Position numbers and translations under genes: made by a program. Positions 1 through 12,083 of a DNA stretch of 64,000 nt are shown in pieces. The stretch's first letter is position 1, and each line of letters opens with the position of its first letter. Source of the stretch: Pagrus major (lineage: Eukaryota; Chordata; Actinopteri; Spariformes; Sparidae); contig NC_133230.1 in assembly GCF_040436345.1 (NCBI RefSeq), positions 3,431,297 to 3,495,296 of the forward strand, given 5' to 3'. The notes beneath the pieces are model-generated. The model was not told the DNA's origin. It worked only from the letters and a program-made list of their open reading frames with translations, and made no database searches.

Positions 1-3000
1 TGATGAACTCCCATCAAAGTCTGAGGAAATGGGATTTTATTTAATTAATCCCAGACTTTCATGTCACTGCTCAAAATACTGCTTGCATGTCAGCACATCA
101 ATAATTTAATAAGGACTATTTTTTTGTTTTTGATTGAAAATGCCGCCTTTTCCCCCTGAGCACGTTTATTTTTAAACATCTTAAAGGACAGGACAATAGA
201 ACAAACCAGGTGCTATCTAGCTATAAAAAAAAAGACAACACACTATTGAACAACGCAAATAAGAGTATAACAGACATAAGACCACAAACTAAGACATTTC
301 ACCCCTTAAATAAAACCTTATTTTTAAAGCTTATCCTTACAGTGTTCAAAATGAAAGTTTCTAATAACCTAATTTAGGTATCCACTTCTTTAATGCAGTA
401 TTTGTCCTTTGTGGTGTTGATATTCCTTCTACAGTTAAAGCATTTGAATGCGATTTAAGTACTGATCCATAGTGCTGCAGATGTTTCCGAAGCAGAGGTG
501 AGGGTGAAACATGAGAGGAGGCCTCTCTATCTCAGTAGCCTGCCTTCCCTAACTGGAAAGTGACGCTCCTATGAGCCCCATCACCGTCACTATAAGAACT
601 ACTGGTGCTGGTACCGAAGCTGGTTTTGTGCAAGGATCGGGGGTTTATAAATACACCAGACTACAGCATCAACTAACACCACCCTAACACACTCTTTGAA
701 TCTGCACTGTCATGCTTTTACAATCAGCAGACATGTGTTTTTCAGTGTAGCAGCCACCAGAGGGCAGTCTTTGCTTCCTTTTCACTCCTGAGCCATGTGT
801 GGAAAAACATAGAGAGGGAGGATTTGCCCTCAGCTCTGCCTTTCAGGACACGTACCGCACATAAACAGCTCCTCTCCAAAGCTGTAGGTTGGAGATGTTG
901 ACACTTTTGGGTTAAGCAGTCAAAATGAAGAAGGCAGGATCAGGGTTTGAGTGAAAGCTGTGCCTGGGAGGCTGAACTCAGGGTAGACATGCCTCTTTGT
1001 TAACCACATGCAGTCAGTCGCCTATTGACTAATACCTCATTGTGTATGCATGGCTGCTGTGCAGTAAGGCACGTTTTCGAGAGGCTGGCAGTTATAATTT
1101 ATTTCAGTTTTTTTGTAACCTGGATGAAATGTTGGTGTTGTTGATCCATGTGATGTTGCATAATGAGGCCTGCTTCACAGTCAGTCAATAGAAAAAAAGA
1201 CTCACACAAGGCAGTTCGGGTATTTTTACTGTATTATTGAATAAAATCTATAAAATATTCCACAAAAAATACAATACATTATTAATTATCATCTTATTAC
1301 CTGTCAAACTCGTCCTTCAGATACATGTATAATCATAATCAGCATCAACAACACACAGCTTGTGCTTTCTTTCATACAATTATAAATAACACTGCAGCTG
1401 TCTGCGTTTTATATTCAGTCCTGTCAGATAGATTATGGTGGATGAGAAAAACACAAAAGTGGATTTATTTCACCGGCTGAAAATCCAACAGATCCACACT
1501 GTATTTCTGTGCAGAGCCGTCAGGAGCAAAAACAAGTTGTTGTTGGAGCAGCCGTGTGCTCCCCATACATCAATCTTGCTCCTCGCCGTCTCATGTGATT
1601 GGTCGGTGGTCTGAGTCTGGGCAAAAACAAGCTCTAAACCCCTCCTACTGAACGAGTGACGCAAGCTGCTTCCTCCCACCCCTCCTCCTCCTCCATGTCC
1701 TCCTCCTCCTCCTCTTATTTTTCCCTCCCGGCTCTCGCTGCCACCTCCTCCCTCAGCTAGTTCACTGTCAGCCTGTCAGGATACATTAAGCTCATATGCC
1801 ACTAGTGTTCAGTGAGCACAGAAAAAAAGGCCAAGAAGAAGGAAGGAGCGATGGCGGTTCTTGCTTGCAGTGCTTTACATAACACCTCGCCACAGTTCTT
1901 AGGGTTTTTTTTTATCAATGAAGCTCGAGCTCAGACAGCCACAAAAAAACCCTCAACACGAATAAAAATTAGGTTCAGTAGTAAGGCACGTTGTCGACAT
2001 GAGATGGAGATGAGGACGGATTGCTTCGGTCTGACAGGAAAAGCATAGAGTCCGTTGGATTGGATGTTCAGCCGAGTTAAAACAGCGAAACACACAACAG
2101 CTAAAAGATTTCCATCAATGGCTCATGGTGTAAAAACAGGAGTGTCCAGATAAACCGACAACAGACAGACATCAGGAGGTAGAACAGGAGTAAACCACAG
2201 AGAGCGAAGGTCAAACATCCTTCACTCTGCTGTATCTCTTCTACAGGACAGGTGATTGGAGCTTCAGGTAGAAACACATTAAAAAACTGCCTTAAAAAAA
2301 CTACCGGCATCGCAGTAAAAACTCACCATCACGGCCATAAAAATACATAGGCTTCTGTTTCACTTACAATTCTCAGACATGGCAAAGTCGTCCTGATTTT
2401 TGACTTGAGGCAATCGGCTCCTCAGTCAGAACCAGACTGGGATTACATTACTATTTAAAATACATGTTTTACGTTCATGACATGTTGCATTTAAATACAA
2501 GCTGCCGAGAAGGACAAACTGTTCACGCGAACCTCATTGTGAAAAAGGTGAGGATAGTTCTCGTACAGGCTCTGATAGTTTCTCCCAATTGATGTCACAA
2601 GTGGCGCAAAAAGCAGTAGACATGGCAGCCAAGAAAAAGGTCATAAAGAATCTGAATTATAAGTTACACTCACGCCCAAAAAACAAAAGACTTTACATAC
2701 AAAGAACAAATAATATCTGCTGCAGTTCATAGTTGATTTTTCATTCATAAATAAGAATAATAATAGATAAAGGCGTTCAAACAAGTTAAACATTTCACCC
2801 TCTCTCTATCAGATGTCATCCAGGGATTGGAAGCTTACTTCTTTGGCTGGTGAATCCCCAAAATACAGCGGCCACATCCTTCTTCTCTTATGTAAAATAA
2901 ATATACAAACCGTCCACCCTCCGACTGCTGCATGACCACACTTTCTAATTTAAAGATCCTACATGGAGCGATAAAAAAAAAACCCATTCAGGAATCCCAG

Positions 3001-3862
3001 GCCTTTGCCCTCCTCGCTGGCCGAAGCACGCCCTCTTAAGTAATTGAAGGGATTTCAATTAATAATCAACCCGGGTCTGATCTAGCAGCCTGAGCGACAC
3101 CAAAACCGCGGCAGCTCGGGTTTCTTCTTCCTGAGGAGTGGATTCGCTCAGAGAGGAGCTGCTGCTTTGACTCAAACTTTATGAAACAGGAGAGAAAAGT
3201 GGCACGAACTAGAAATTTAAGGCTCCATTTTATCGAATTAAAGAAAATCCACCTTAAACACCCTCACACTGTTACCTGGCACCAATTTATGCAGTCATGT
3301 CCATTAAAGCGCTTCAGACGGTGTACGTCTAGACACATCTCGTCTACTTTGACTACAGATTATTCAACCGCGACTCAAAACACAACTAGTCCTGAAACTG
3401 CAGTCGTTTCCTGCCTCTGTTGCTGCAGAAATTGGTCACTCTGTAAGTTCAAGATGCATTTCTCCTTGTTGAATGTCAACAGCAACATTTCTACCATTTT
3501 AAGTCCACTGAGACTTCCACTGGAATATCTGTATGCGTATACGAGTGTTTAAGAGTGGATGTTTCCCTGGTTTCTCATCTCATGAGACATTTTAAACTGG
3601 ATTTTTCATCTAACATAATAAATATTTCATCACTTATTTGAGGCACAAGTTCATGTACATAACTCACGATGGTTTACGTGCATGAAATTAGTGTTTTATT
3701 CTACTTTAAACTGGCCGAAGCTTGAGCACGTTTTAAACCAAAGTGTAAAATGGAGCCTTAAAAATCCAGCGCCACTTTAGAGTCCGGCTACCCAAACCCA
3801 GTCCTTGTTCCCAGCTGTGATCAGCAGTGCAGTAAATGTTCAGAAGGAGTTCGTCTTGGTGA
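1..3862. other. Flank and probable 3' UTR of the SERTA-domain gene; no clear CDS
   Basis: No convincing protein-coding gene is visible. The part next to the SERTAD-type stop codon (just below 3863) is probably that gene's long 3' UTR on the minus strand. AATAAA-like signals lie on the minus strand in the AT-rich stretch around 1220-1290, which would give a 3' UTR of about 2.6 kb, but the end is not certain. A pyrimidine-rich CTC/TCC block lies at about 1678-1755. A short open minus-strand stretch at about 525-640 ends in a stop but has no good splice acceptor. A consensus CTCF core is at 754-767. Confidence 0.4.
754..767 (+). promoter_or_regulatory. CTCF-like core motif
   Basis: The sequence CCACCAGAGGGCAG matches the vertebrate CTCF core consensus CCASYAGRKGGCRS at all 14 positions. 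CTCF marks insulators and chromatin loop anchors. It sits downstream of the SERTA-domain gene pair, where a domain boundary would be plausible. Occupancy is inferred from motif only. Confidence 0.6.
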
Positions 3863-4645
3863 TCATGACTTCACCAGAATCTCCATGATGTGGTCCAGTT
3901 CGTTCAGGTCCATCAGACATGACTGGAGACTCCCAGCAGAGGTGTGGCCCGACGAGCGCATTTTAACGTCCTCGTCCGCCCAAAGCGACACGCTGACGGG
4001 CCACAGGGAGCCCGCCGCCCAGGCAGAGGGCAGATCCGAAGTCTCATACATCGATGTGTCAATGTCCTCAAAGATGTCGTCCAGGGCGAGGTCGCTGAGG
4101 TAGCCCATGGCGTTTACTGCATCGCTAAAAGCATTGATCGTCGCAGCAGGAAGCGATTTCTGCTGCTCAGACGAGCTGTTTGCCTCCTGAGAGGGGAATT
4201 CTGGGGACAGCGGCGGAGACAGGGTGTCCCCGTCACCCTCTGCACACCCGGGGCACGTAACCACCATGTCCTCCCTGACGTCGTCCCTGAGAATGCAGGA
4301 GTCGGCGTGGCCGCTGTTGAGGAGTACCTCCGACGTGCAGGTTCCCACCCCGTCGCTCTGCATGTCCTCCTGGATCTGCCTGAGCGTGTTGATGAGCAAC
4401 ACGGAGCGACGCAGGCTGAGCTCCACCCCGGCCTGGTAGTGCTGGAGCTTCTCCAAGCAGAGGCCGAGCACCAGCTGACGCTGCTGAAGGTGGTCCATGT
4501 GGGATTTGGACGGACTCACGCGGAACCCGCCCTCGTCCTCCAGGTCCTCCTCCCCATGTTTCTCCTTTTCTGCAGCGGCGGGGAGGGTCTCGACCTCCAG
4601 CTCCTCCAAGCAGCTCCACTTCCGCTTTACACCGCGACCCAACAT
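3863..4645 (-). CDS. SERTA domain-containing protein (SERTAD1/2/3, TRIP-Br type)
   Basis: Single coding exon, 260 aa. SERTAD/TRIP-Br proteins are nuclear transcriptional co-regulators that act in E2F/DP-dependent cell-cycle control and bind PHD-bromodomain proteins. The protein opens with MLGRGVKRKW, the basic start typical of the family. The SERTA domain is at about residues 53-98 (QQRQLVLGLCLEKLQ, then RRSVLLINTLRQIQEDM). An acidic LALDDIFEDIDTSMYE block at 187-201 resembles SERTAD1/2, and the C-terminus is DLNELDHIMEILVKS. The 'RQRQLVL' form of the SERTA start leans to SERTAD3, while the C-terminus leans to SERTAD2, so I do not assign a symbol. A splice acceptor lies four bases upstream of the ATG (exon starts at 4649), so the 5' UTR comes from a separate exon at 5603 and above. 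The related cdca4 follows upstream on the same strand. The plus-strand open frame across this exon is a GC-rich shadow. Confidence 0.92.
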   Translation of the reverse strand: MLGRGVKRKWSCLEELEVETLPAAAEKEKHGEEDLEDEGGFRVSPSKSHMDHLQQRQLVLGLCLEKLQHYQAGVELSLRRSVLLINTLRQIQEDMQSDGVGTCTSEVLLNSGHADSCILRDDVREDMVVTCPGCAEGDGDTLSPPLSPEFPSQEANSSSEQQKSLPAATINAFSDAVNAMGYLSDLALDDIFEDIDTSMYETSDLPSAWAAGSLWPVSVSLWADEDVKMRSSGHTSAGSLQSCLMDLNELDHIMEILVKS

Positions 4646-5602
4646 TGACCTGCATTAACAAATACATAGATTAGACTTGATGTACATTTGATCAATGTGC
4701 ATTTTAAAGACTGATGTTTCTAAAGCGTATTAATATCTTTACTATAAAATCAACTCACGCAAACTAGGGAGAGACTAGATAATCAGGTTTCACACTCTGA
4801 TAATCGATATCGGTGTTTTTTTGTATCCGGTTTCACCATTTACGCGATCGACGATCAAAAATGTTGCTGATTAATATTCTTTGGGACCTGTAATTTTAAA
4901 TTTGTGACGTCCGTTCAGTCGACTAATAGAAAACCAACTCTGACAGCAGCGGCTGAGATTATTTTTGGGACCAGAGACACATTCAGGATCACATCAAGCC
5001 GAATTGCCGTGTAATAAAAACCTTGCATCCAGTTTATGTAACAGCGGCAGCCGAGCAAACGCGGAGCGGTTTTCCCATTCACTTTCAACGACACAGCTCG
5101 GGAACACATCTCCCGACATCAGGAGGAGACTCGCAGACGAACGCTGCTCAGACATTTGAGTCTGTTCATTGAAGACATGGACATTATGACTGCTATGAGT
5201 CACAGTGAGACACCCCTGCAGGCTCGGAGACTTTACTCATTCACATGAGTTAGTTAGCATTACATCAGTGAGTCTCAAACGTTTCCCACAAAAAAAAAAA
5301 ACATTTTTCATGAGTTTAAAAGAGATTAAAAGCTACTTTGGTGTCTTTTTAAACAGAGATTCACACTTGAATACATAACAACCTACGATTAAAGCACTTA
5401 TTCCTTCAATTTCCTCTTTTTATAGCAGTAAAATAAGAAAACAAACCCCCTCCATCCTACTTATCTCGCCCAGGACCCAGAAGGAGACCCCCCCCTGACC
5501 CTAAGGAAACATCTCCATTTAAAACCGAGTTAAAACAACAAACTTGCGGACGTTTTGAATGAATCCTTTAAAATAAACAGAGCTTAATAAAAACAACCTT
5601 AC

Positions 5603-5890
5603 GTGTTCTTCGAAAGCGTCATGAGCGGCTTGAATGCGTCGTGTCTCCGGCTGGTTCCGTGTCGTCGCCGCGGTCCCAGGAATGAGGAATGTTCGGTCCA
5701 TCCGCAGCGACTGCGAGCGGAGGAGGTGGAGGTGGGGGGGGGGGGGGAGCAGCGGAGCTCGCAGGCCGGTTCTGATTGGCTCGTGGGCCCAATGATCCGG
5801 CCTCCGCCTCCGCCACTCACGGGGCAGCGAATGTGCGGCCGCTGCGCTCCGGCTGCGGGCTGCCGGTGCGTTCAGGCGCGCCGCGGAAAA
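5603..5890 (-). other. 5' non-coding exon and CpG-island promoter of the SERTA-domain gene
   Basis: A CpG-rich block on the minus strand ends in a consensus donor (AACAC|GTAAGGTT, with GT at 5602-5601). It pairs with the acceptor at 4650-4652 just ahead of the SERTA-domain ATG, giving an intron of about 950 bases. The upstream limit of the exon and the start site cannot be fixed from sequence. A run of about 15 G on the plus strand lies at about 5731-5747. Confidence 0.65.
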
Positions 5891-6109
5891 ATCGGACACG
5901 ACTTCTGGGCACACGTGAGAGGCGAGGACACCGCATATGATGAGGTTAAGTTACATTCAAAATGCGTTATAGTGCATATTACTAGTTGAATTCACTTTAA
6001 AGGAACATATTACGTCACAATATGAGAGTTAATAAAATAATAATAGGTTGAAATGTCATTAATCGTTAATGAGCATTTGTTTTGTAACCCTAATATAAAG
6101 TTTGAGCTG

Positions 6110-6285
6110 TAACCTGTTCACTACATCTCCCTCTCTATTGCATTGTTCACATTTGCACATTTGCACTTCCTGCTGCTGCTCCTTCATGCACAACCCAACC
6201 TATATCTTGCAACTACTCCACGTGCCTTAAATTGCCCCCCGGGGACAAATAAAGTATTTTGAATTGAATTGAATTGAAGCAACTT
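6110..6285 (+). mobile_element. Non-LTR retrotransposon (LINE/SINE) 3' tail
   Basis: The segment runs into CCCCCCGGGGACAAATAAAG, followed by a short tandem GAATT repeat (about 6260-6279). A conserved 3' end with 'GGGACAAATAAAGT' and a simple-repeat tail is typical of teleost LINE and LINE-mobilised SINE copies. Only the 3' part is present and no reverse-transcriptase frame is visible. Confidence 0.6.
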
Positions 6286-9204
6286 TTAAATTGAGTAAGC
6301 AGTAGTTCTCTTAAAACTCTCTCTTTCCACCAAATTTCAGTAAAACCACTCATTTGAAAGATGTCTTGAGCTATTGTTCGAACAAAAAGATGAACAGACG
6401 AGCCAAAAAGGTGTCCTACCTGGTGGAGGCTGTAAACAATCTGCACATGGAGCGGCTGAACTGGAATTTAAAGCCTTTTTAATCACCTTTCAGTTGGAAT
6501 ACGACAATAAAAAGCAGAGTTTTAAGTATCTCCTCCGCTCATTAAGAAGTAAGAAAGTAAAACTGAAGCTCAGTGAGGATATTGACCTTTTATTGGAATT
6601 AAAGACTTCAACAAAATGCTCAAATAACCTTCATAGAACAATTAAATAGACTAGATATTTTTAAATAAATGAATGGACACAGGAGCAGCAGGCACACAAA
6701 GGGTCAAAGTGTGATATATTATGAAATAGCAATAAATATTTTGAATTGTAGGTTCAGTCATATGAAACACAGTAGACCTTTACCTTCTATAATGTAGCCT
6801 GTAATGACATGACGAGACGAAAATCTCTTTTTCTATGCATTTCTATTTTAGTCCACAGAACAAGGTGTCATGGTGTGATTCAAGTATTTGTTAAAGTGTA
6901 ATACAGGAATAAATACCAGCATTGTAGTGAAAAGGTCAATACACACAGCAAACTTCAATATGGGTCATAATAAGCTCATTTTACTGTCGACCTGTACGGT
7001 TGTTTGTATGATGAGGACGAGCTGAAAAAGTTACATAGTGCACCTTTAAGTAAAACTAAAGCATCATCGGCAAAATGTTCGCAAACTGTCCAAACTAATC
7101 ACGCTGTAAAATGTCCCTTGTCAGTGTTGTTAAACATGCAAAAACATGTAAGAAGCATTTAATTTAATTTTACTGGATTTTTTTAAACTTTACTATAAAA
7201 CTGGTTCTAGATGCCAAAAACGTCATGACCCAGTGATTTAAACAAGTGAAATGTGAGTTAAAATATATCTGAGGGCACAAATAAAAAACGTAGACTTAAA
7301 AATGTATTAATGTATTCAAATATTATCAAACAGCTTTCAGTATACCAGCGTATCAGAAGCTGGGAAGTCGCGGTGAGCACCTGAACGCAGCATTTTAAAG
7401 GGACAGATGACTCAGAAGGGAAGCGGGGAGAGGTGACCGGAAAGACGAGGAAGGCAAACGCCAAATAAGGAAACTGTTCATTCACGTTTTTTCCGTTTCT
7501 TGTCACACAGCTGCACTTCTACTTCTCCTTTCGTCGTCGTCTTCTTCCGAACAGAAAGAAAACGTTCAACATTAAGACATTATTGCGGCGTTTGTTTTCT
7601 GAACTACATTTTGTGGTATTTCCACAAAATCCAGCTTAAAACCCAAACTGCTGATGCGCCTGAGCTCTTTAAATTCAACATCAGTGCCAAAAGAGCCAAT
7701 GAACAGAAAAACTAAAAGATGTAGTGAGTAAATTATAACCTTTACTCACGTAGTTGATTAAGTCTTTTGGACATTTGTGGTTGTGAGATGTTTTATGGTT
7801 GCAGACAAACACAGAACATACTCAGCTATGAGCACTTGAATTTGTGAGAAATGGTTGTCTCGTCTCCAGATCTTAAGTTTTATGAGAAGCACCTGAAGGC
7901 AGCATGAGACCTGTGGCCTGGTTCGGGCTTTATAACCCGCTCACGTTTGTGAAGAGGGAGCAGTCCTCTGACAGCAGACGACACATGCAGTACAGTACAA
8001 CTACAGTAGGTTGTACATGATGTTGAAGGTCAGAGTAATTTCTTCCAGACGTGTTAGAAGTGAAAAAAAACCCGCTCTGTTTAACATCACATGGTGAAAA
8101 CTTGATTTTTAGTGCGTCTCATTTACTGTTTCTGTGTTGCTGCTTCTGAAGACACAATAGTCTCTTTCTCCAAAGACTTGCTTTTTCCTCAGGCGGCCTA
8201 TTTGCTGAGTCACTGAGAGGCCATTAATCTTTAACTATAGGCAAACCAAACCGAGGCAGGCCAACACGCAGCGTGAGCCAGACAGTTACACATAAACACC
8301 TTGTGACAGATGTAGACACAACTTTGAGGTTTTTATTTAAGTGCTGCATGTTATTAAGTGTCTCTAAACTAAATACTGAATGCTCATTATTCATTATTTG
8401 GTCGGATATTTTTGATGTTTTTAATTATTTTGTGTCAAGACGATTCTCAGAGGTGGGAAGTACAGTCCTTAAGTAGATTTTTCAGGTATCTATAGTATTT
8501 ATTTTTCTGACTTTTTGCTTATACAAGTACATTTGAGCGCAATCTGTACTTTCCTCTTCTTACATTTTTCAAAACAGGCTCATTACTTTAGTTTGGATTC
8601 ATTTGAGGGGACTTATAGATTATTTTACGACACTTTACCAACACAAAATTTGTCCTGGGAATGAGGCTCTGCAGCCAAACAACTGCACATTTACTGTAAC
8701 TCATTTCTGGGTAATTAGCTCTGAATAAGAAGTAAAAAAGTTCAGGCGAGACTTCCCTAATGTCACCGTGAACAGGTTAGCTGTGTTCCAGGTCCTGATC
8801 TGCAAACAGACCGTCGTCCTGTTCAGCTGAAGAATGAAACTCTCTCTGCATATCTGACACAGAATCTCTCGGTCCAACTTCATCATGTGAGAGCACGTGA
8901 GGGCAAAGGTCCGACTGCAGCCAAACTGCAGCTGAGTCACAACTCATTCGCTTTCAGCATTTTCACAAATGAAAATCTGCTCACAGAAATACTTCTCAGT
9001 GGTGTCGCGGTGCCCTTTAACAGAGCGTCTAACCTTCAGGATCGATCTGATTTTGACAGCTGCCAAGTGAAGTGCATTTTTAGGACAAATCCTGCAGTTG
9101 CAGCACTGAAATCAAATCAAATTTAGACATTGAAATGGCTGAAATGAATACACCTTTGTTTTCCTAAACGTTTCCAACAATGTTGAACCCCTGAAAAATC
9201 CTTT

Positions 9205-9417
9205 TAATAAAGGTAATAGTGCGTTTTCATTCGGTCACGTCACTATGACTTCTGGGAAAGTTGGCGAACGTGACTAAACATAACATAAATAATCAGCAAT
9301 GGTGGTTGTTTAACAATGAGGACAACAACTCCCATGATCCCTTGCTTCTTATAGCTTCTGCTTCGTTTTGATTGAGAGACCCCAAGTGGCAGAAATTACA
9401 TACTGTGCCTTTAAATA
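9205..9417. repeat. Small dispersed teleost element (MITE-like)
   Basis: The segment contains 'ACAACTCCCATGATCCCTTG' and ends 'AAATTACATACTGTGCCTTTAA', a terminus resembling the end of the element at about 7017-7037. The pattern fits a short non-autonomous DNA transposon common in fish. The left edge is poorly defined. Confidence 0.4.
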
Positions 9418-10235
9418 ATTATTTTGTGTCAAGATTATAAATATGTATGTTTGGCCAGAGTCTTGATCTGGTCCACACCTCTTTGGTCTTTGGATTTGGC
9501 ACAAGTACTGAAAAGTTGTTTACAATTTCCAGCCAAACATCTGCCCATTTCCTTATTTCCTCATACGGTAGCTGCCTCAATCAGTTTTCTATTGATCCGA
9601 CTGAGAAGTGACAATCACGCTTGCATCTGAATAATCCATCATTTTAATCTACTTAAAAGTATTGTAAGATATCTTCTTCCTCTGCGCCATAGAGCTCATT
9701 AATGTAAAAACACATTAATGAGCCACACTTTTGTAGTGGGACACATTTTACTTCAATGTGATAAACATAGTCACAGTAGTGTATTTGTAACTGATCCTGC
9801 ATAGACTACATATACTTGCAAGCTGTAAAAAGTCCCTAATAAATGCACTATTTAGTGCTTTTTGAGTAACATTTGCGAAAAAACACTTCACAGCTGTTTC
9901 AGGAAATCAACCTTTAAAAAAAAGGCTCAGTAAATTTTTGTTTTTAAAGGTGTGTCTTCCATGAAATGAATCCTCCGGGTTGAAAAGTATATACATCTCA
10001 TTCATCTGTTCGCCTGCTGGGCCACAGACTAAAGAAAATGGCAGCTTGACTTTAGCCGTCAGTCTGAGATGTCCCTGTTAGATAAATGTGGTTTACCAAA
10101 GCAGCACAGTACGTAAAATAAGCACGTAAACACCGAGTTTATCTATTTATCTTTAACCATTTCGATTGTTGTTTGTCGATTTTACATAACACACAACCGC
10201 CAGTTGTCTACACAGAAGTAACTGTATAAAGTAGC

Positions 10236-10256
10236 TATATATATATATATATATAT
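10236..10256. repeat. TA dinucleotide microsatellite
   Basis: About ten uninterrupted TA units in an AT-rich setting. Confidence 0.9.
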
Positions 10257-10394
10257 TTACTTACCATTTCACCCAAAAGCAGAAGTCAATACAGGTTTTT
10301 GATAAAAGCAGTTTTTTTTAAAAAAAGGGAAACAATAAACCTTCATAGAAAGTCCTAAACTAAGCGATCCAATAAACACCACACAGTCAATAGT

Positions 10395-12083
10395 TGCACC
10401 TTTTATTATAAAAAATATTTACAAAGATGCTACAATGTTTTTTCCTTAATATAAAAAAATGCATACATTTTACAACGGTAATTAGTCTTTGAAGTTCTAG
10501 CTCCCATTCAGACCAGAGTGACATCCTTCAGGAGTGTTGTGGTAAGGTATTAAGCGTGTCGTAATACTGTATTTTTGTCAATACATTTTGTTTGCCTGAG
10601 TTAATCTCTTCATCGTAAGGAACAATTTTGAAAAATGCATTTGATTTTCCACATCTTTAGGAGAAAGGCAACTGTTTGCATAAAAGGAATTAAAGGACAT
10701 TTGAGTCGTATACAATCATTTTGAAACACGTTATGACAGAGCTGCATAGTGACTTGAATAGTAACCCGGTTTTTTATTATTACTGATAATAATTACAAAA
10801 AAAAAAAAATGTGAGGAATAAATAGGTACTGCATTCAAAAAACGGAGGGCGAAATTTGGATAAATATAATTTCATCAGGCCTCGTGGTTGATTTGAAGTC
10901 AATGTGGCGTGTCTGTACCTAGATATAATAAATACAATAAATAAAACAACAATAAATTAGGTTGGGTTAACACACAGAATTCTTCATTTGCAGTATGAAC
11001 AAATGAGAGAAAGAAATATGGCTTCTTGATGCAGTTATCACCCCGTGGTTTCTCCAAATGCTTCAGGAAAAGCTGTTATTATTATTGTTATTAGATCTGT
11101 ATGTAAAGCAGGGCAGGAAACTTACTCTGGGTACTGTTAACTCACCAGAAACAGTCCAATCTTAAACCCGGTAAGTAATTTCCCTGTCCTGCATAAAGCT
11201 TTAAGAAAAATGAAAGAACAGCGCCTATAAAGTGTGACAATGCCAGCCCTGACACCTGTTACAGTCGACTTGTTATACCAAACCATGGGAAGACACTGTC
11301 TCGAGTCTGGCTACATTAAAATCTTAAAAACCGCCTGGGAGGGAAAAATAAAAATAATATCAAATGATACTTGCAAAATCCCCCAGCTGTATAATGCAAA
11401 AAATATATTTCTATATACACATACGTACATATACATATATTCCATTCATAATTGCTCAAATCTTTAGGAAAATATGCATTGATTCATAGATTTGGATTTA
11501 CAATTTGTTCTGGTTTTCTGATGCATGTAGTGTGATGAATTGTTCCTCAGTCCATGTAACAATAAATAGAGATGGACAAAATGGCAGAGAGTACGACCAG
11601 ACGGAGCTAGTATGACAGAATGTATGACAGACGTAAACATGGAAAGTACGTAAATAAGAATGCATCATGGTATAGGTAATTATCTTTGCCTTCTCACAGA
11701 TATTGTCATGTTTTGGATTTCATCAACAAAGTAGGAAACTAACCGCTTTGCCCACAGGCCGCGTAGGCGTGTGAATCCCAAAATTCATTAAATTTCACCC
11801 TCACTGTTTGTTGCCAATTACATGGTTTTTTTGTTTAATAAAAGATGAAAAGGTCCCAACAGCAGCTGCCGACTTGCCTAAGCGGCCGTTAGAGCGGACT
11901 AACTACACCTCTAACAGCCGATCCCAAAATCTACTTGGCTTGCTGTTAATTTCCCACCTTGCCCCAAAACCTCCAACAATCTCCATGTGTAACAATACCA
12001 CATACAGAACATGCACATGTGTACTGTGCATAGTCTGGAAAGAGTCTGAGGGATCAGTACAGGCCAAAGGAATGTTCTGAGTT
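10395..12083 (-). other. Probable cdca4 3' UTR
   Basis: AT-rich DNA without credible reading frames directly follows the cdca4 stop. On the minus strand an AATAAA signal lies at about 10400-10408 (TTTATT on the plus strand), a plausible cleavage site giving a 3' UTR of about 1.7 kb. The length is inferred from the signal only. Confidence 0.5.

Larger units (their letters stand above)
5900..10390. other. Intergenic stretch between the SERTA-domain gene and cdca4
   Basis: No gene is supported here; all open frames are short and AT-rich. It contains a LINE 3' tail (6110-6280), the end of a small inverted-repeat element reading AAAGTTACATAGTGCACC (about 7017-7037), traces of the AAGTAC-type repeat at about 8450-8540, a small teleost element at about 9205-9417 and a TA dinucleotide run at 10236-10256. 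Confidence 0.6.

Noticed and set aside
525-640. Short minus-strand frame ending SVTFQLGKAGY that looks like a protein C-terminus
   Set aside because: Only about 36 codons open, no convincing splice acceptor upstream and no family recognised; could be chance or a fragment of an unknown gene.
3944-4648. 234-aa plus-strand open frame over the SERTA-domain exon
   Set aside because: It is antisense to a clearly conserved gene, has no recognisable domain, and arises because the exon is GC-rich with few stops on the reverse strand.
5519-5989. Several overlapping Pro/Ser-rich frames at the SERTA-domain promoter
   Set aside because: They overlap in multiple frames in a CpG island with poly-G, have no homology, and match the 5' non-coding exon of the neighbouring gene better.
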